In this document: piece by piece, positions 7,275-16,727 of the stretch
Position numbering within the stretch: the first letter of the stretch is position 1
Layout of the letters: each line of letters begins with the position of its first letter
NCBI RefSeq assembly: GCF_963974425.1
Contig: NZ_CAXBCK010000016.1
Location: 1 to 64,000, forward strand
DNA from: Marixanthomonas sp963974425
Lineage (GTDB): Bacteria > Bacteroidota > Bacteroidia > Flavobacteriales > Flavobacteriaceae
Direction: 5' to 3'
DNA: 64,000 nt
The notes under the pieces: generated by a model
Databases searched by the model: none
Told to the model about the DNA's origin: nothing
The model's input: only the letters and a program-made list of their open reading frames with translations
Program-made: the position numbers and the translations under genes

Positions 7275-9881
7275 ATGAACTTTAATAATTTTACAATAAA
7301 AAGTCAAGAGGCCATACAGCAAGCGCAGCAAATAGCGCAAGGGTTTGGCCATCAACAAATAGAAAACGAACACATTCTCAAAGCAATTTTTGAAGTAGAT
7401 GAGAACGTAACCCCTTTTATTTTAAAGAAACTGAATGTAAACCTTACTTTGCTTCAGCAAGTTCTGAATAAACAACTGGAAAGTTTTTCAAAAGTAGAAG
7501 GTGGAGATATTATGCTTTCTCGTGAAGCAGGAAAAACTGTCAACGAAGCCAGTATCATAGCCAAGAAAATGAACGATGAATATGTTTCTATCGAGCATTT
7601 GCTATTAGCAATTTTAAAGTCAAAAAGCGGTATTGCTCAAAGCTTAAAAGACCAAGGGGTAACCGAAAAAGGACTAAAAGCCGCTGTTGAAGAATTACGT
7701 AAAGGAGATCGTGTAACTTCTCAAAGTGCTGAAGACACTTATAACTCTTTGAACAAATACGCTCGCAACCTCAACCAGTTAGCAAAAGATGGAAAACTAG
7801 ACCCCGTAATTGGTCGCGATGAAGAAATTAGAAGAATACTTCAAATTTTATCACGCCGAACCAAAAACAACCCGATGTTGGTAGGTGAACCAGGTACTGG
7901 TAAAACGGCAATCGCGGAAGGGTTAGCACACCGTATTGTAGATGGTGATGTCCCTGAAAACCTTAAGAGTAAACAAATTTTCTCTCTAGATATGGGTGCC
8001 TTAATTGCAGGTGCAAAGTTTAAAGGAGAGTTTGAAGAGCGCCTAAAGGCTGTTATTAAAGAAGTAACCACTAGTGATGGAGACATTGTTCTATTTATCG
8101 ACGAGATTCATACACTAGTTGGAGCCGGTGGTGGACAAGGAGCCATGGATGCCGCTAATATTCTAAAACCAGCATTAGCCCGTGGTGAACTTCGTGCTAT
8201 TGGAGCAACAACCTTAGATGAATACCAAAAGTATTTTGAAAAGGATAAAGCCTTGGAGCGTCGTTTCCAGAAAGTGGTTGTAGATGAGCCAGACACTGAA
8301 AGTGCTATTTCTATTCTTCGAGGGATTAAAGAAAAATACGAAACACACCATAAAGTCCGAATTAAAGACGAGGCTATTATAGCCGCCGTAGAACTTTCTG
8401 AACGGTACATTACCAATAGATTTTTACCAGATAAGGCAATCGACCTTATGGATGAAGCTGCTTCTAAAATTAGGATGGAGATCAATTCCAAACCAGAGGA
8501 GTTGGATGTTCTGGATAGAAAAATCATGCAATTGGAAATTGAAATTGAAGCGATTAAGCGTGAAAAAGACGAAACAAAACTAAAGACACTTCGAGCAGAT
8601 TTAGCTAATCTAAAAGAAGAACGGAACGAGCTTAACGCTAAATGGCAAAGTGAAAAAGAAGTAGTTGACAATGTTCAGAACCTTAAAAAGGAAATTGAAG
8701 ATTTAAAACTAGAGGCCGAGCGAGCAGAGCGCGAAGGTGATTTCGGAAAAGTAGCAGAATTACGCTACGGAAAAATTAAAGACGCTCAAGAAGCTTTAAC
8801 TAAATTAGAGAATGAGCTCGCTGAAAACCAAAGCGCTAGTTCTTTAATTAAAGAAGAAGTAACAAACGACGATATTGCCGAAGTAGTAGCTAAGTGGACA
8901 GGCATTCCTGTTACGAAAATGCTACAAAGCGAACGTGAAAAATTGTTGAAACTAGAAGACCAACTACACAAACGCGTGGTGGGTCAAGAAGAAGCAATTG
9001 TTGCCGTTAGTGATGCTATTAGACGAAGCCGGGCTGGGTTACAAGATGAGAAAAAGCCAATTGGTTCATTCTTATTTTTAGGTACAACCGGCGTTGGTAA
9101 AACTGAATTAGCAAAAGCATTGGCAGAATACCTGTTTGATGATGAAAATGCTATGACACGTATCGATATGAGCGAATACCAAGAACGCCACAGTGTAAGT
9201 CGTTTGGTGGGAGCCCCTCCAGGATATGTTGGATATGATGAAGGCGGTCAATTAACCGAAGCTGTTAGACGTAAACCATATTCTGTAGTACTACTTGATG
9301 AGATTGAAAAAGCACATCCCGATACATTCAATATTTTATTGCAAGTATTGGATGAAGGTAGATTAACAGACAACAAAGGCCGTGTTGCAGATTTTAAAAA
9401 CACGATAATCATTATGACGAGTAATATGGGAAGCCATATTATTCAGGAGAAGTTTGAAGCTGTAAAAGATCCAGACACAGCAATGGAAGGCGCTAAAGTA
9501 GAAGTATTAGGATTATTAAAACAACAGGTTCGCCCTGAGTTTTTAAACCGAATTGATGATATTATTATGTTTACGCCATTAACGCGAACTGACATCAAAG
9601 AGATTGTTGGATTACAACTGAAAGGAGTTTCTAAAATGTTAGCAAAACAGAATGTTACTATTGATGCTACGGAAGAAGCCATTACATACTTAGCCGAAAA
9701 AGGATTTGATCCACAGTTTGGAGCAAGACCTGTAAAAAGAGTGATTCAGAGGGAAGTTTTAAATGAACTTTCTAAAGAAATTCTTTCAGGAAAAGTAACA
9801 ACAGACAGTATAATTTTGATTGACAGTTTTGAAGACGGACTCGTTTTCAGAAATCAAACAGATCTAGTTGAAGATAACTGA
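7275..9881 (+). CDS. clpB: ATP-dependent disaggregase ClpB
   Basis: 868-residue Hsp100 chaperone that works with DnaK to pull apart aggregated proteins. Domain order is complete. Two Clp-N repeats occupy about 1-145. The first AAA+ module has Walker A GEPGTGKT (about 204-211) and Walker B VLFIDEIHTLVGAGG. A long coiled-coil middle domain (about 410-530, with many KEERNEL-type heptads) is the feature that separates ClpB from ClpA and ClpC. The second AAA+ module has GTTGVGKT near 603-610 and VVLLDEIEKAHPD. A C-terminal D2-small domain follows. No ClpP-binding IGF loop is apparent, as expected for ClpB. Monocistronic, with an inverted repeat upstream and a strong terminator downstream. Confidence 0.98.
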   Translation: MNFNNFTIKSQEAIQQAQQIAQGFGHQQIENEHILKAIFEVDENVTPFILKKLNVNLTLLQQVLNKQLESFSKVEGGDIMLSREAGKTVNEASIIAKKMNDEYVSIEHLLLAILKSKSGIAQSLKDQGVTEKGLKAAVEELRKGDRVTSQSAEDTYNSLNKYARNLNQLAKDGKLDPVIGRDEEIRRILQILSRRTKNNPMLVGEPGTGKTAIAEGLAHRIVDGDVPENLKSKQIFSLDMGALIAGAKFKGEFEERLKAVIKEVTTSDGDIVLFIDEIHTLVGAGGGQGAMDAANILKPALARGELRAIGATTLDEYQKYFEKDKALERRFQKVVVDEPDTESAISILRGIKEKYETHHKVRIKDEAIIAAVELSERYITNRFLPDKAIDLMDEAASKIRMEINSKPEELDVLDRKIMQLEIEIEAIKREKDETKLKTLRADLANLKEERNELNAKWQSEKEVVDNVQNLKKEIEDLKLEAERAEREGDFGKVAELRYGKIKDAQEALTKLENELAENQSASSLIKEEVTNDDIAEVVAKWTGIPVTKMLQSEREKLLKLEDQLHKRVVGQEEAIVAVSDAIRRSRAGLQDEKKPIGSFLFLGTTGVGKTELAKALAEYLFDDENAMTRIDMSEYQERHSVSRLVGAPPGYVGYDEGGQLTEAVRRKPYSVVLLDEIEKAHPDTFNILLQVLDEGRLTDNKGRVADFKNTIIIMTSNMGSHIIQEKFEAVKDPDTAMEGAKVEVLGLLKQQVRPEFLNRIDDIIMFTPLTRTDIKEIVGLQLKGVSKMLAKQNVTIDATEEAITYLAEKGFDPQFGARPVKRVIQREVLNELSKEILSGKVTTDSIILIDSFEDGLVFRNQTDLVEDN

Positions 9882-9957
9882 ACTGGGTTGGAGCTTGCCT
9901 AATTTCTGAATTATTTCAGAAGTAAAAAGCTTCGTTTCATAATTGGTTAGTTAGTTG

Positions 9958-9994
9958 AAACACCCCGGAAAAAGTTTTCGGGGTGTTTTTTTTT
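9958..9994 (+). terminator. Terminator of clpB
   Basis: A CACCCCG arm and a CGGGGTG arm around an A/T-rich loop, flanked by AAA on the left and an 8-9-base T run on the right. It can serve clpB on the + strand and, less strongly, the convergent lipoprotein gene at 10028. Confidence 0.88.
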
Positions 9995-10027
9995 AATTAG
10001 CATTATAATAATAAAACAAAACCTGTT

Positions 10028-10864
10028 TCAGTGCTCTTTAAACACCCATCTTACATCGCTTGAAAGTGACGGTTGTACGGTATATTTTTTTGCTTTATAA
10101 TAAGGAACGTTGCCCACTAATTGATTTTCTTTTATTTCAGTTTTTACATAATTCCATCCTTGGCTGAAGGATAGGTCATAGACATCAATAACATCTATTT
10201 GTTTGGTTGTTTCAGCATTATCGGTTGCTTCAATGTTTCTTTTACAGACCGCATAGGCACCTGACTCGGCTTCAGCAAACCAAAGCTGTAATCGATACCC
10301 AGGATGTCCATGGTATTTACCAAATGGCGAGTTGTTATATACCTGTTGCTTAGAGGTTGCTAAACTGAGCAACCCTATTTCGTTTTCGTTTTTCCTTATA
10401 CTGAAAAAAGCAGAAATCAACCCAGTATCTGGTACTTTGTAATCTGTTTGAACAGTAGATGCAGTTCCTTCACATTTGAAATATTTAGAAATTGACCTAT
10501 CTAAATTTACCGAGGCAGGTAACTTAAAATTGAACGATCCATCTGCATGTACCTTCCCTACTTTAATTTCTTGCTTATTATTTCTTTTATACGGCTGTGT
10601 GACCAAAAAAATAGTTGCATCGCCATGCTTCCAAGCTTTAAACTTTTTTTGATTGGTATGGGTAATACTATATTTTTGTAAATGTGCATCAGATTGGCTC
10701 GCTGTATTAGATTCATCAGCAGTTTGCTTTTCACTTTTACTTTTTAAAACACTCTTTTTTGTTACAAGAGGAATAATTCCTTTAGTAACAGGAGCATCTT
10801 CATTATATGAATCTTTGCAGCCTGCAATGCACAATACGATAACTAATATTTTTAAAACTTTCAT
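10028..10864 (-). CDS. Hypothetical lipoprotein
   Basis: 278 residues. MKVLKILVIVLCIAGC is a lipoprotein signal peptide (lipobox IAGC, Cys 16), followed by a Ser/Lys-rich low-complexity linker to about residue 65. The rest has alternating beta-type sequence with a KHGDATIFLVTQPYKRN stretch near residues 75-100 and two later cysteines. I do not recognise a family. It is convergent with clpB and shares its terminator. It lies downstream of the DUF4870 gene on the same strand with a 105-bp gap that holds a small GGAAAC/GTTTCC hairpin. Confidence 0.75.
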   Translation of the reverse strand: MKVLKILVIVLCIAGCKDSYNEDAPVTKGIIPLVTKKSVLKSKSEKQTADESNTASQSDAHLQKYSITHTNQKKFKAWKHGDATIFLVTQPYKRNNKQEIKVGKVHADGSFNFKLPASVNLDRSISKYFKCEGTASTVQTDYKVPDTGLISAFFSIRKNENEIGLLSLATSKQQVYNNSPFGKYHGHPGYRLQLWFAEAESGAYAVCKRNIEATDNAETTKQIDVIDVYDLSFSQGWNYVKTEIKENQLVGNVPYYKAKKYTVQPSLSSDVRWVFKEH

Positions 10865-10969
10865 TATTCACAAATTTTATTGTTTAACATTTTTGGAAAC
10901 CTACTGTTTCCTATTTGTTCAAAACAATATTTGCGAAGCGTATAAACCGGGGAGCTATCACAATTGTTT

Positions 10970-11335
10970 TTATATGCTTTTAAACCATTCTTCAAATTTT
11001 TTACCGAAAAATGGCAGTGGCTTTTTATTCTCATTCATAGCATTTACTAATCCCATAATCCACATATAGATAAGCAATAACGTTCCTAAAACACTCACTA
11101 TCCAACCTAATATTGGAATAAGGCCAACGACTCCCATAGCAAGTCCAGCAGCAGCTAAGCCAATGGATTGGCGAATGTGATAGGCACCAAATTCTGTTTT
11201 CTTCTCATTATTCATCACATACGCGATAATAAGACCAATAATGGTGAGATATGAGATGACTGCTATGGTCTTACCGTCATTGGCATCTACTGTTTCTTCT
11301 GTGCTTGTTGCTGTTTTTGTTTGTGTGTTTTCCAT
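10970..11335 (-). CDS. DUF4870 / Tic20-like small membrane protein
   Basis: 121 residues. A polar N-terminus (about 1-22, Thr/Glu-rich) is followed by three or four hydrophobic helices. The DUF4870 pattern is clear: IAVISYLTIIGLIIAYVMN, then the polar loop NEKKTEFGAYHIRQSIGL, then AGLAMGVVGLIPILGWIVS and LLLIYMWIMGLVNAMNE. The C-terminus KKPLPFFGKKFEEWF is also typical. Members resemble the Tic20 membrane fold, and the biological role is not known. It is preceded by about 177 bp without genes on the 11.3-11.5 kb side. Confidence 0.88.
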   Translation of the reverse strand: MENTQTKTATSTEETVDANDGKTIAVISYLTIIGLIIAYVMNNEKKTEFGAYHIRQSIGLAAAGLAMGVVGLIPILGWIVSVLGTLLLIYMWIMGLVNAMNENKKPLPFFGKKFEEWFKSI

Positions 11336-11512
11336 AATTGTATTATTGTTTAAAGTTTAAAATGATAACACGCCCTGCTTTGTTAACCTCTAGGTTATAA
11401 ACAGGCTCCTCTTCCTGTTTACAACACCTTTTTAAGTCCCTTACACTTTTTGAGTAGCAGGGTATGCTATCGTTTATCCATATTTAATTTAGTTAGCGTT
11501 TATTCATTTTAA

Positions 11513-12337
11513 TTAAAGCCCTAAGCTTATCCATTTGTCTATTACAAAAGATTTTTTCTCTACTTCTTGATAATGTATGGTAATAGTGATGGGCTTCGTG
11601 TTATCACCTTCTTTTACCAAAAACTCGTTTGGCTTATTGTTTACCTTCGTTTCTTCAATAGCAGTTTTAAGGGCTTCGGTTATTGGTTCAATACGAGTAA
11701 TTGCCACTGGCGACTTACTCTCGGGAATGCTATAAAAAAAATATTTGACTCCGTCTTGGGTTGTCATACTACTAGTATCGGTAAGAGAAATTTCTATCCC
11801 GAGCAATTCTACTGAAGGTTTATTCACCAATGAATTAATGGTAATCGTTGTCGATTTTTCAGCCTCCCCTGCAACTAAGGTATAACCCACTTTCATTTTT
11901 ACATGTACTTTGCTAGCTTTTGGTGAGGGAACTACCATTAGTGATTTGATACTCGCTTTAAACCCGATAGTATCATACATTTTTTTCCATTGGTCTGGTT
12001 GAATAAATGCTTCTGTGCGTGTTGAAAACCGATAGTGTCCTTCCTTTGCAAGACGTTCTGTTTCTTCTTTATAGGCTTTTATTGCCTTTTCGTGCGCTTT
12101 TATCAAGTCCTTGCCTGTATCATCCTTTAGTTCAAGTAATTCAGTATTTTTAGGATCTATAGCCGAAAAATTTTCTGTCTGCACCCAAAAATCAACTTCA
12201 AACTTATTATCTGAAAACGTCTCACCAGGGATTTCCTTTTCCACTTCCAATCGAACGGTTTCCACTTTTTGAGAATATAGTTGGATGCTAAACAAGCTTA
12301 TTACTACTAAGATTATATATGTATTTTTTATATTCAT
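11513..12337 (-). CDS. Hypothetical secreted protein
   Basis: 274 residues with a Sec signal peptide (about 1-22, ending LYSQ). The mature part starts with beta-type sequence and a charged helix DLIKAHEKAIKAYKEETERL, then alternates beta strands. There are no cysteines after the signal and no recognisable catalytic motif. It is the last of three tandem secreted-protein genes (13999 to 11513) with gaps of 23 and 10 bp, almost surely one operon. I do not know the family. Location in the periplasm or outer membrane is inferred from the signal peptide alone. Confidence 0.75.
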   Translation of the reverse strand: MNIKNTYIILVVISLFSIQLYSQKVETVRLEVEKEIPGETFSDNKFEVDFWVQTENFSAIDPKNTELLELKDDTGKDLIKAHEKAIKAYKEETERLAKEGHYRFSTRTEAFIQPDQWKKMYDTIGFKASIKSLMVVPSPKASKVHVKMKVGYTLVAGEAEKSTTITINSLVNKPSVELLGIEISLTDTSSMTTQDGVKYFFYSIPESKSPVAITRIEPITEALKTAIEETKVNNKPNEFLVKEGDNTKPITITIHYQEVEKKSFVIDKWISLGL

Positions 12338-12347
12338 TTTTTAAAGT

Positions 12348-13067
12348 TTAATCACAAGGAAGGTTTTCGCGCATATCAGCTATTTGAGAGCCTCTTTTTG
12401 CCATAAATTCCGGAGAAAGGAAATACACAATTTCATCAATGAAACTTTTATGGTATTTTTTCTTCGCAATTTTTTCTTCAGCTTCTGTTGTAAAATCATA
12501 GTCCTCTGATTCAAAGGAATAGGGGTTACCAAATTCTAAATTACCATATCGTATTTTTTTTAAAGCTTCATCAATTATTTTTCGATCTATTGAATCACCA
12601 TCCTTATGAATTTCAAAAATTGCTTCAGCATAAAATACTTTATCGCTATTAAACTCATCAGGACAAAACATCTTAGTCCCTGCAGAAAACATTAATAAAG
12701 ATTGATACCCTAATAGATCTTTTTTCTTTTTACAGTCACCTTCTGCTTCGATTTGCTGTTGTATTCGAACCAGTTTCTCAACATGATTTCCAATTATTTT
12801 GAGACAATTAGCTTCAACTGTTTCAGCGTCATATTGATTTAATGTCTCAGTATATTCAGAAAATTCTGCGAATTTATACATAGCCTCTAAATCAAATCCT
12901 TCACTTTTTGAATTCTCTTTATTTGAAGAAGTTTCTTTTTCTGTATCTGTGGCATCGCCCCGTTCTTTTTTGGCGTCTTGAACAATATCGAAGACACTTA
13001 TTTGTGCGTATGATGTAGTCGACATACTAAAGAAAAACAGTACCAGTGTTATATAGAGTGTTTTCAT
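12348..13067 (-). CDS. Hypothetical secreted helical protein
   Basis: 239 residues. The signal peptide ends at about TSYAQ (residue 22). A Lys/Glu/Ser-rich linker (about 30-55) is followed by a mostly helical body containing four cysteines (in NCLKII, GDCKKKK, MFCPDEF and the C-terminal PCD), which could form disulfides in the periplasm. Middle gene of the three-gene secreted operon, 10 bp before the next gene. No family is recognised. Confidence 0.75.
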   Translation of the reverse strand: MKTLYITLVLFFFSMSTTSYAQISVFDIVQDAKKERGDATDTEKETSSNKENSKSEGFDLEAMYKFAEFSEYTETLNQYDAETVEANCLKIIGNHVEKLVRIQQQIEAEGDCKKKKDLLGYQSLLMFSAGTKMFCPDEFNSDKVFYAEAIFEIHKDGDSIDRKIIDEALKKIRYGNLEFGNPYSFESEDYDFTTEAEEKIAKKKYHKSFIDEIVYFLSPEFMAKRGSQIADMRENLPCD

Positions 13068-13090
13068 GATTTATTTGGTTTGAACAAGTA

Positions 13091-13999
13091 TTACATTCCC
13101 CTATAATCTGCTTTATTTATAGTGAAAGGTGCTTTTTTAAGCGCTGTACATATCATATGTACATTATCTTTTTTGCGTTTGCTAGAGGTGTATTCCATTT
13201 CCATCATTAAAGAGTTTTTACTAAACGGAATGGGACTGGAGCTCATGCTTTTCTGCATTTTTTCAAGATTAGCGAACATACCTACAAAGCTTACAGGTGC
13301 CTCGTCCGTAATGTAAATTTTGCTGGTGCCTTCATCTTGTTTTACTAAATATCCTTTGCAGTTGTACCCTAAAATAGTCTTGTTTGGTAAAGGTGTTATA
13401 TTAGCCGTATTAGCGGCATTGTTTTCACCCTTTTGTGTTTTTTCTATCATTTCTTGCATTTTTTCTTCTAAAGGCATGCGCATTTTCATTGCCATTTTTT
13501 GACCGTTATTATCCATAAAGGTGACCATAGCTTGATTTTCTAAGTCATAAACCATCACAGCATTGGAGTTTTCGTTTGGCATAGCGTTGCCGAAATAACT
13601 GGCGTTTGGTTCTATAAAATATTGCAGTGTCATTTCATCATTTTTCTTGTTAGTAGAGGTAAGTTTCATATCCATTACATACTGAAATTTGTAGGTATCA
13701 GGAATCCCTTCCATACCACCACCGAAAATGGACATTGCTCTTTTTTCTGCTTTTGCTTTTTCTTCTTTAGTAAGCTCTTTTGATTTGGTTTCTTCCTCAT
13801 TTGTTTTACCATCACCTTTAATTACACCATCAATAGTCTTATCGGTTTCTTTAGATACTTCACGATCCGTTTTATTTAGCACAGTCCGTTCCACGGCATT
13901 TTCTGCACGATTTTTAAGTTTTTTGAAAAATTGTGCATTGGAGGTATCACAAATTGCTATGGCAAAAAATAGGGTAAGGAGAATTTTAATGGGTTTCAT
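13091..13999 (-). CDS. DUF4412 domain secreted protein
   Basis: 302 residues. The signal peptide ends near SNAQ (about 23), then come an amphipathic charged helix and a Lys/Glu-rich low-complexity stretch (about 25-90). The C-terminal two thirds (about 100-302) have the DUF4412 pattern: a beta-rich LolA-like fold with YFIEPNASYFG, AMVTFMDNNGQKMAMKMRM, the ILGYNCKGYLVKQ strand with its conserved cysteine, and KIYITDEAPVSF. Proteins of this type sit in the periplasm or on the outer membrane, and the function is unknown. First gene of the 13.99-11.51 kb operon. The 373-bp gap upstream (14000-14372) holds only the csbD terminator near its far end. Confidence 0.85.
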   Translation of the reverse strand: MKPIKILLTLFFAIAICDTSNAQFFKKLKNRAENAVERTVLNKTDREVSKETDKTIDGVIKGDGKTNEEETKSKELTKEEKAKAEKRAMSIFGGGMEGIPDTYKFQYVMDMKLTSTNKKNDEMTLQYFIEPNASYFGNAMPNENSNAVMVYDLENQAMVTFMDNNGQKMAMKMRMPLEEKMQEMIEKTQKGENNAANTANITPLPNKTILGYNCKGYLVKQDEGTSKIYITDEAPVSFVGMFANLEKMQKSMSSSPIPFSKNSLMMEMEYTSSKRKKDNVHMICTALKKAPFTINKADYRGM

Positions 14000-14311
14000 A
14001 ATTCAAGTTTTTAAGGGTTACTTTATTTTGATATTTAAAACTACTGCTACCTTATTATTCGGAATATAAACTATGTTACAAAATGTTGCACGTATGTAAC
14101 AAGCACCACAAAAGACTAATTTAAAGTGTTTTATAACTAAAAAATGTAAACATTGGTTGCAATAGAATTACATCTTGTTACAAAACTAGAAAGGTTGTCG
14201 ATAATTTGCGAAGGGTTAAAACTTGAATTTTTACGGGAGATTCCACCCTTTTTATTACAGGAAAAATAGATGGTAAATTGTTGAATTTTTATACTTATTA
14301 AAAAAATAGTA

Positions 14312-14348
14312 TAAAAAAATCCGCCTATATTAATATAAGCGGATTTTC
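14312..14348 (-). terminator. Terminator of the csbD-like gene
   Basis: AAATCCGC and GCGGATTT arms with a loop that is itself palindromic (TATATTAATATA). On the minus strand the right arm is followed by a T run. It lies 25 bp after the csbD stop. The rest of 14000-14311 shows no gene or clear signal. Confidence 0.8.
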
Positions 14349-14372
14349 AATTTTTTAAGAGTGAAGACTATT

Positions 14373-14558
14373 TTACCAGCTATCAATCTCTTTTTTTATG
14401 TCTTCTTTTGCTTTCCCTGTCTTTTCTTGAATTTTCCCAACCATCTCATCATACTTTCCTTCAGAGAATGCTTCTTCATCTTCCATTTCAACGCCATACT
14501 TTTGTTTCACGTTTCCTTTAATCTGGTTCCATTTTCCTTTAATCTGATCTGTGTTCAT
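14373..14558 (-). CDS. CsbD family protein
   Basis: 61 residues. The start MNTDQIKGKWNQIKGNVKQK and the following KYDEMVGKIQEKTG are the CsbD pattern: short, very hydrophilic, helical, and rich in Lys, Glu and Gln. Members are abundant general-stress proteins in many bacteria, and the biochemical role is unclear. Monocistronic with its own terminator. Confidence 0.93.
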   Translation of the reverse strand: MNTDQIKGKWNQIKGNVKQKYGVEMEDEEAFSEGKYDEMVGKIQEKTGKAKEDIKKEIDSW

Positions 14559-14735
14559 AATAATTTATTTTTTTTGTTAATACTATAAAGGTAGCTTGAA
14601 GGAGTGGTGTTTTTTTATAATAGACTTATAAAGTTTATAAACACTTCGTTATTTTATTGCCAAAGTTTCTTAAAAAGTGTTATTTTACTTTGTTAGTATT
14701 GAGTCTCAAGATGTGAGATTTTAAAGAAATAAAAA

Positions 14736-15260
14736 ATGAAAAAGCTATTTGCACTTTGTATTCTATCTGTTTTACTGTTTTCTTGTGTTGACAGGAAACA
14801 GCCAAAACCAAATATTGACATTCCAGATATTACCACCTATTATTTAATACGTCACGCTGAAAAAGACCGAAGCAACCCAGACAATAAAAATCCAGACCTT
14901 AACGAAAAAGGAATTATTCGTGCTGCTATATGGAGCAAGGTGTTTCAGGAGGTAAAATTTGATGAAATTTATTCAACCGACTATAAACGCACCCAACAAA
15001 CAGTTTCAGCTATATCATTACAGAGCGATGTGAAATTAACCCCTTATTCACCCGACCACCTGTATAGTGACGATTTTAAAATGCGAACACAGGGTAAAAC
15101 AGTTTTAGTAGTCGGACACAGTAATACGACACCTCAATTTGTAAATAAAATCATTGGGGAAGACCGCTATCCAGATATGGATGATAATGACAATGGCACC
15201 TTATACATAGTAACAGTAGTTGATGATAAAACAAAAGTGCAAGTGCTTGTTATTGATTAA
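14736..15260 (+). CDS. Histidine-phosphatase (SixA/phosphoglycerate-mutase-like) lipoprotein
   Basis: 174 residues. Signal peptide with lipobox FSC (Cys 17). The phosphatase core starts at TYYLIRHAEKDR (RHAEK near residue 39) with the nucleophile histidine. It continues with IYSTDYKRTQQTV, which supplies the second conserved arginine, and the C-terminal VVGHSNTTPQFVN with the second active histidine. The small size resembles SixA. Unlike cytosolic SixA, the lipobox predicts a periplasmic or surface location. The substrate is unknown. Its 3' end overlaps the convergent gene at 15250 by 11 bp. Confidence 0.88.
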   Translation: MKKLFALCILSVLLFSCVDRKQPKPNIDIPDITTYYLIRHAEKDRSNPDNKNPDLNEKGIIRAAIWSKVFQEVKFDEIYSTDYKRTQQTVSAISLQSDVKLTPYSPDHLYSDDFKMRTQGKTVLVVGHSNTTPQFVNKIIGEDRYPDMDDNDNGTLYIVTVVDDKTKVQVLVID

Positions 15261-16026
15261 GCAGTTTTACCTCTATATTTTCATTTTCAATTTTGGAAAG
15301 CAATGGTAGTTTATCGGCCTCAAAAAGATCATCAAGCTCTGATAAGGGCGTATTTAAATCTTCAGCTTTATAGTTCTTATAATCTACAAAACGTATTCCT
15401 TCAATAACGCGAGGATTATAAGCTTCGCGAAAACGAATGCCACCTTCATTAACAATATAGCTGTACGCTAAATAATCTACTGTAAAGTTTTTTTGGTGTA
15501 TCCAATACATAAACTCATCGTCGTGATCGGTGCCGCCACCTTCTTTAGTAAAGGTCACTTTTACTTCATAATAGGGCACGCCTTGTATGGTATCTTTTCC
15601 TATTAATTGTTTTTGAACTGCTGGAGCATTTAATCCATACGGCAATTGTGCAAAATAATGAACCGAATTCACACTATTACTTAATTTTAAAGCTGTTGTA
15701 TCGGCCAACTCTAAAACGATATCATTTACGGAGCGGATAAATCCTTCGTTGCTCAGTTCATCTCTAATTAGACCGGTAGAATCGTTTGTTATTCTCTCAA
15801 ATGTGTAAGCACCTCCCAAGCGTTTGCTTTTGTAAGCTTTATCTCTAAAAGAGAACGATACTTCAGCGTGATCGCAATTTCCGTCGCAAGCCTTCTCAAT
15901 GGCTTTATCTATAATGGTTTGAGCTGTTATATTCTCTTCGGAATTAGTTACATCGTTTGTTTCAGTTTTTGAATCTTTACAAGATACTATCGTGATGAGC
16001 AGTAAAAGAAAGGCTAATTTTTTCAT
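15250..16026 (-). CDS. DUF6503-type lipoprotein
   Basis: 258 residues. MKKLAFLLLLITIVSC is a lipoprotein signal (Cys 16), followed by an acidic linker. The domain begins at AQTIIDKAIEKACDGNCDHAEVSFSFRDKAY and continues as a beta-rich fold with YFAQLPYGLNAPAVQKQLIG, YYEVKVTFTKEGGGTDHDDEF and RFREAYNPRVIEG. I assign it to the DUF6503 group from the overall pattern, and its function is unknown. The acidic HDDE loop might bind metal (inference). It overlaps the end of the SixA-like gene by 11 bp in convergent orientation. Confidence 0.8.
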   Translation of the reverse strand: MKKLAFLLLLITIVSCKDSKTETNDVTNSEENITAQTIIDKAIEKACDGNCDHAEVSFSFRDKAYKSKRLGGAYTFERITNDSTGLIRDELSNEGFIRSVNDIVLELADTTALKLSNSVNSVHYFAQLPYGLNAPAVQKQLIGKDTIQGVPYYEVKVTFTKEGGGTDHDDEFMYWIHQKNFTVDYLAYSYIVNEGGIRFREAYNPRVIEGIRFVDYKNYKAEDLNTPLSELDDLFEADKLPLLSKIENENIEVKLLNQ

Positions 16027-16120
16027 CGGGCTATTTTAATATCAAAAGTACGCAATCGTATTTAAAACTTATGATACTTTTAAAAGGTTACTAGTGTTAA
16101 ACTTATTATTTTTGTTTTCT

Positions 16121-16585
16121 ATGGCACTTCAGAAAAATGTAAGTATTAAAAACCGTAAAGCTCGGTTTGAATATGAAATTCTAGACACCTACGTGGCGGG
16201 AATTGTTTTGGCAGGCACCGAAATTAAAGCAATACGCGAAGGAAAAGCCTCTATTGCCGAGAGCTTTTGTGAATTTCAGAACAACGAGTTGTTTGCTATT
16301 AATATGACGGTTCAAGAATATTCGCATGCTACTAGTTTTAACCACAATCCACAAAGTGAACGCAAACTACTTTTAAACCGAAACGAACTTAAAAAGCTTG
16401 AAAAAGAGGTGAAAAACACGGGATTGACTATCATTCCGTTAAAATTATTCACCAACGATCGTGGTTTGGCAAAACTGCACATCGCATTGTGTAAGGGTAA
16501 AAAGGAATATGACAAACGAGAAGCTATTAAAAAAAGGGAAACCAAGCGGGATTTAAGCCGAATTAAAAAGGCGTTTAATAATTAA
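16121..16585 (+). CDS. smpB: SsrA-binding protein SmpB
   Basis: Partner of tmRNA in rescue of stalled ribosomes. With the ATG at 16121 it has 154 residues, normal for SmpB. Family motifs are NRKARFEYEILDTYVAGIVL, GTEIKAIREGKASI, LHIALCKGKKEYDKRE and the basic tail KKRETKRDLSRIKKAF, which enters the ribosomal A site. The upstream in-frame ATG at 16094 would add nine hydrophobic residues that are foreign to the family. The tmRNA gene itself is not seen in the window. Confidence 0.97.
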   Translation: MALQKNVSIKNRKARFEYEILDTYVAGIVLAGTEIKAIREGKASIAESFCEFQNNELFAINMTVQEYSHATSFNHNPQSERKLLLNRNELKKLEKEVKNTGLTIIPLKLFTNDRGLAKLHIALCKGKKEYDKREAIKKRETKRDLSRIKKAFNN

Positions 16586-16727
16586 TAGAACGCTTCGCTT
16601 TTAGATGTGAAATTCTAGAAATGATTCTTAAATAAGTTTAAAGAATATACCATTACTTAATTTCAAAGTTAGCACAAAACCGTAACAAAGCAATCAATTT
16701 CTCGTCTTACTAGAAAACCGCCTATCT

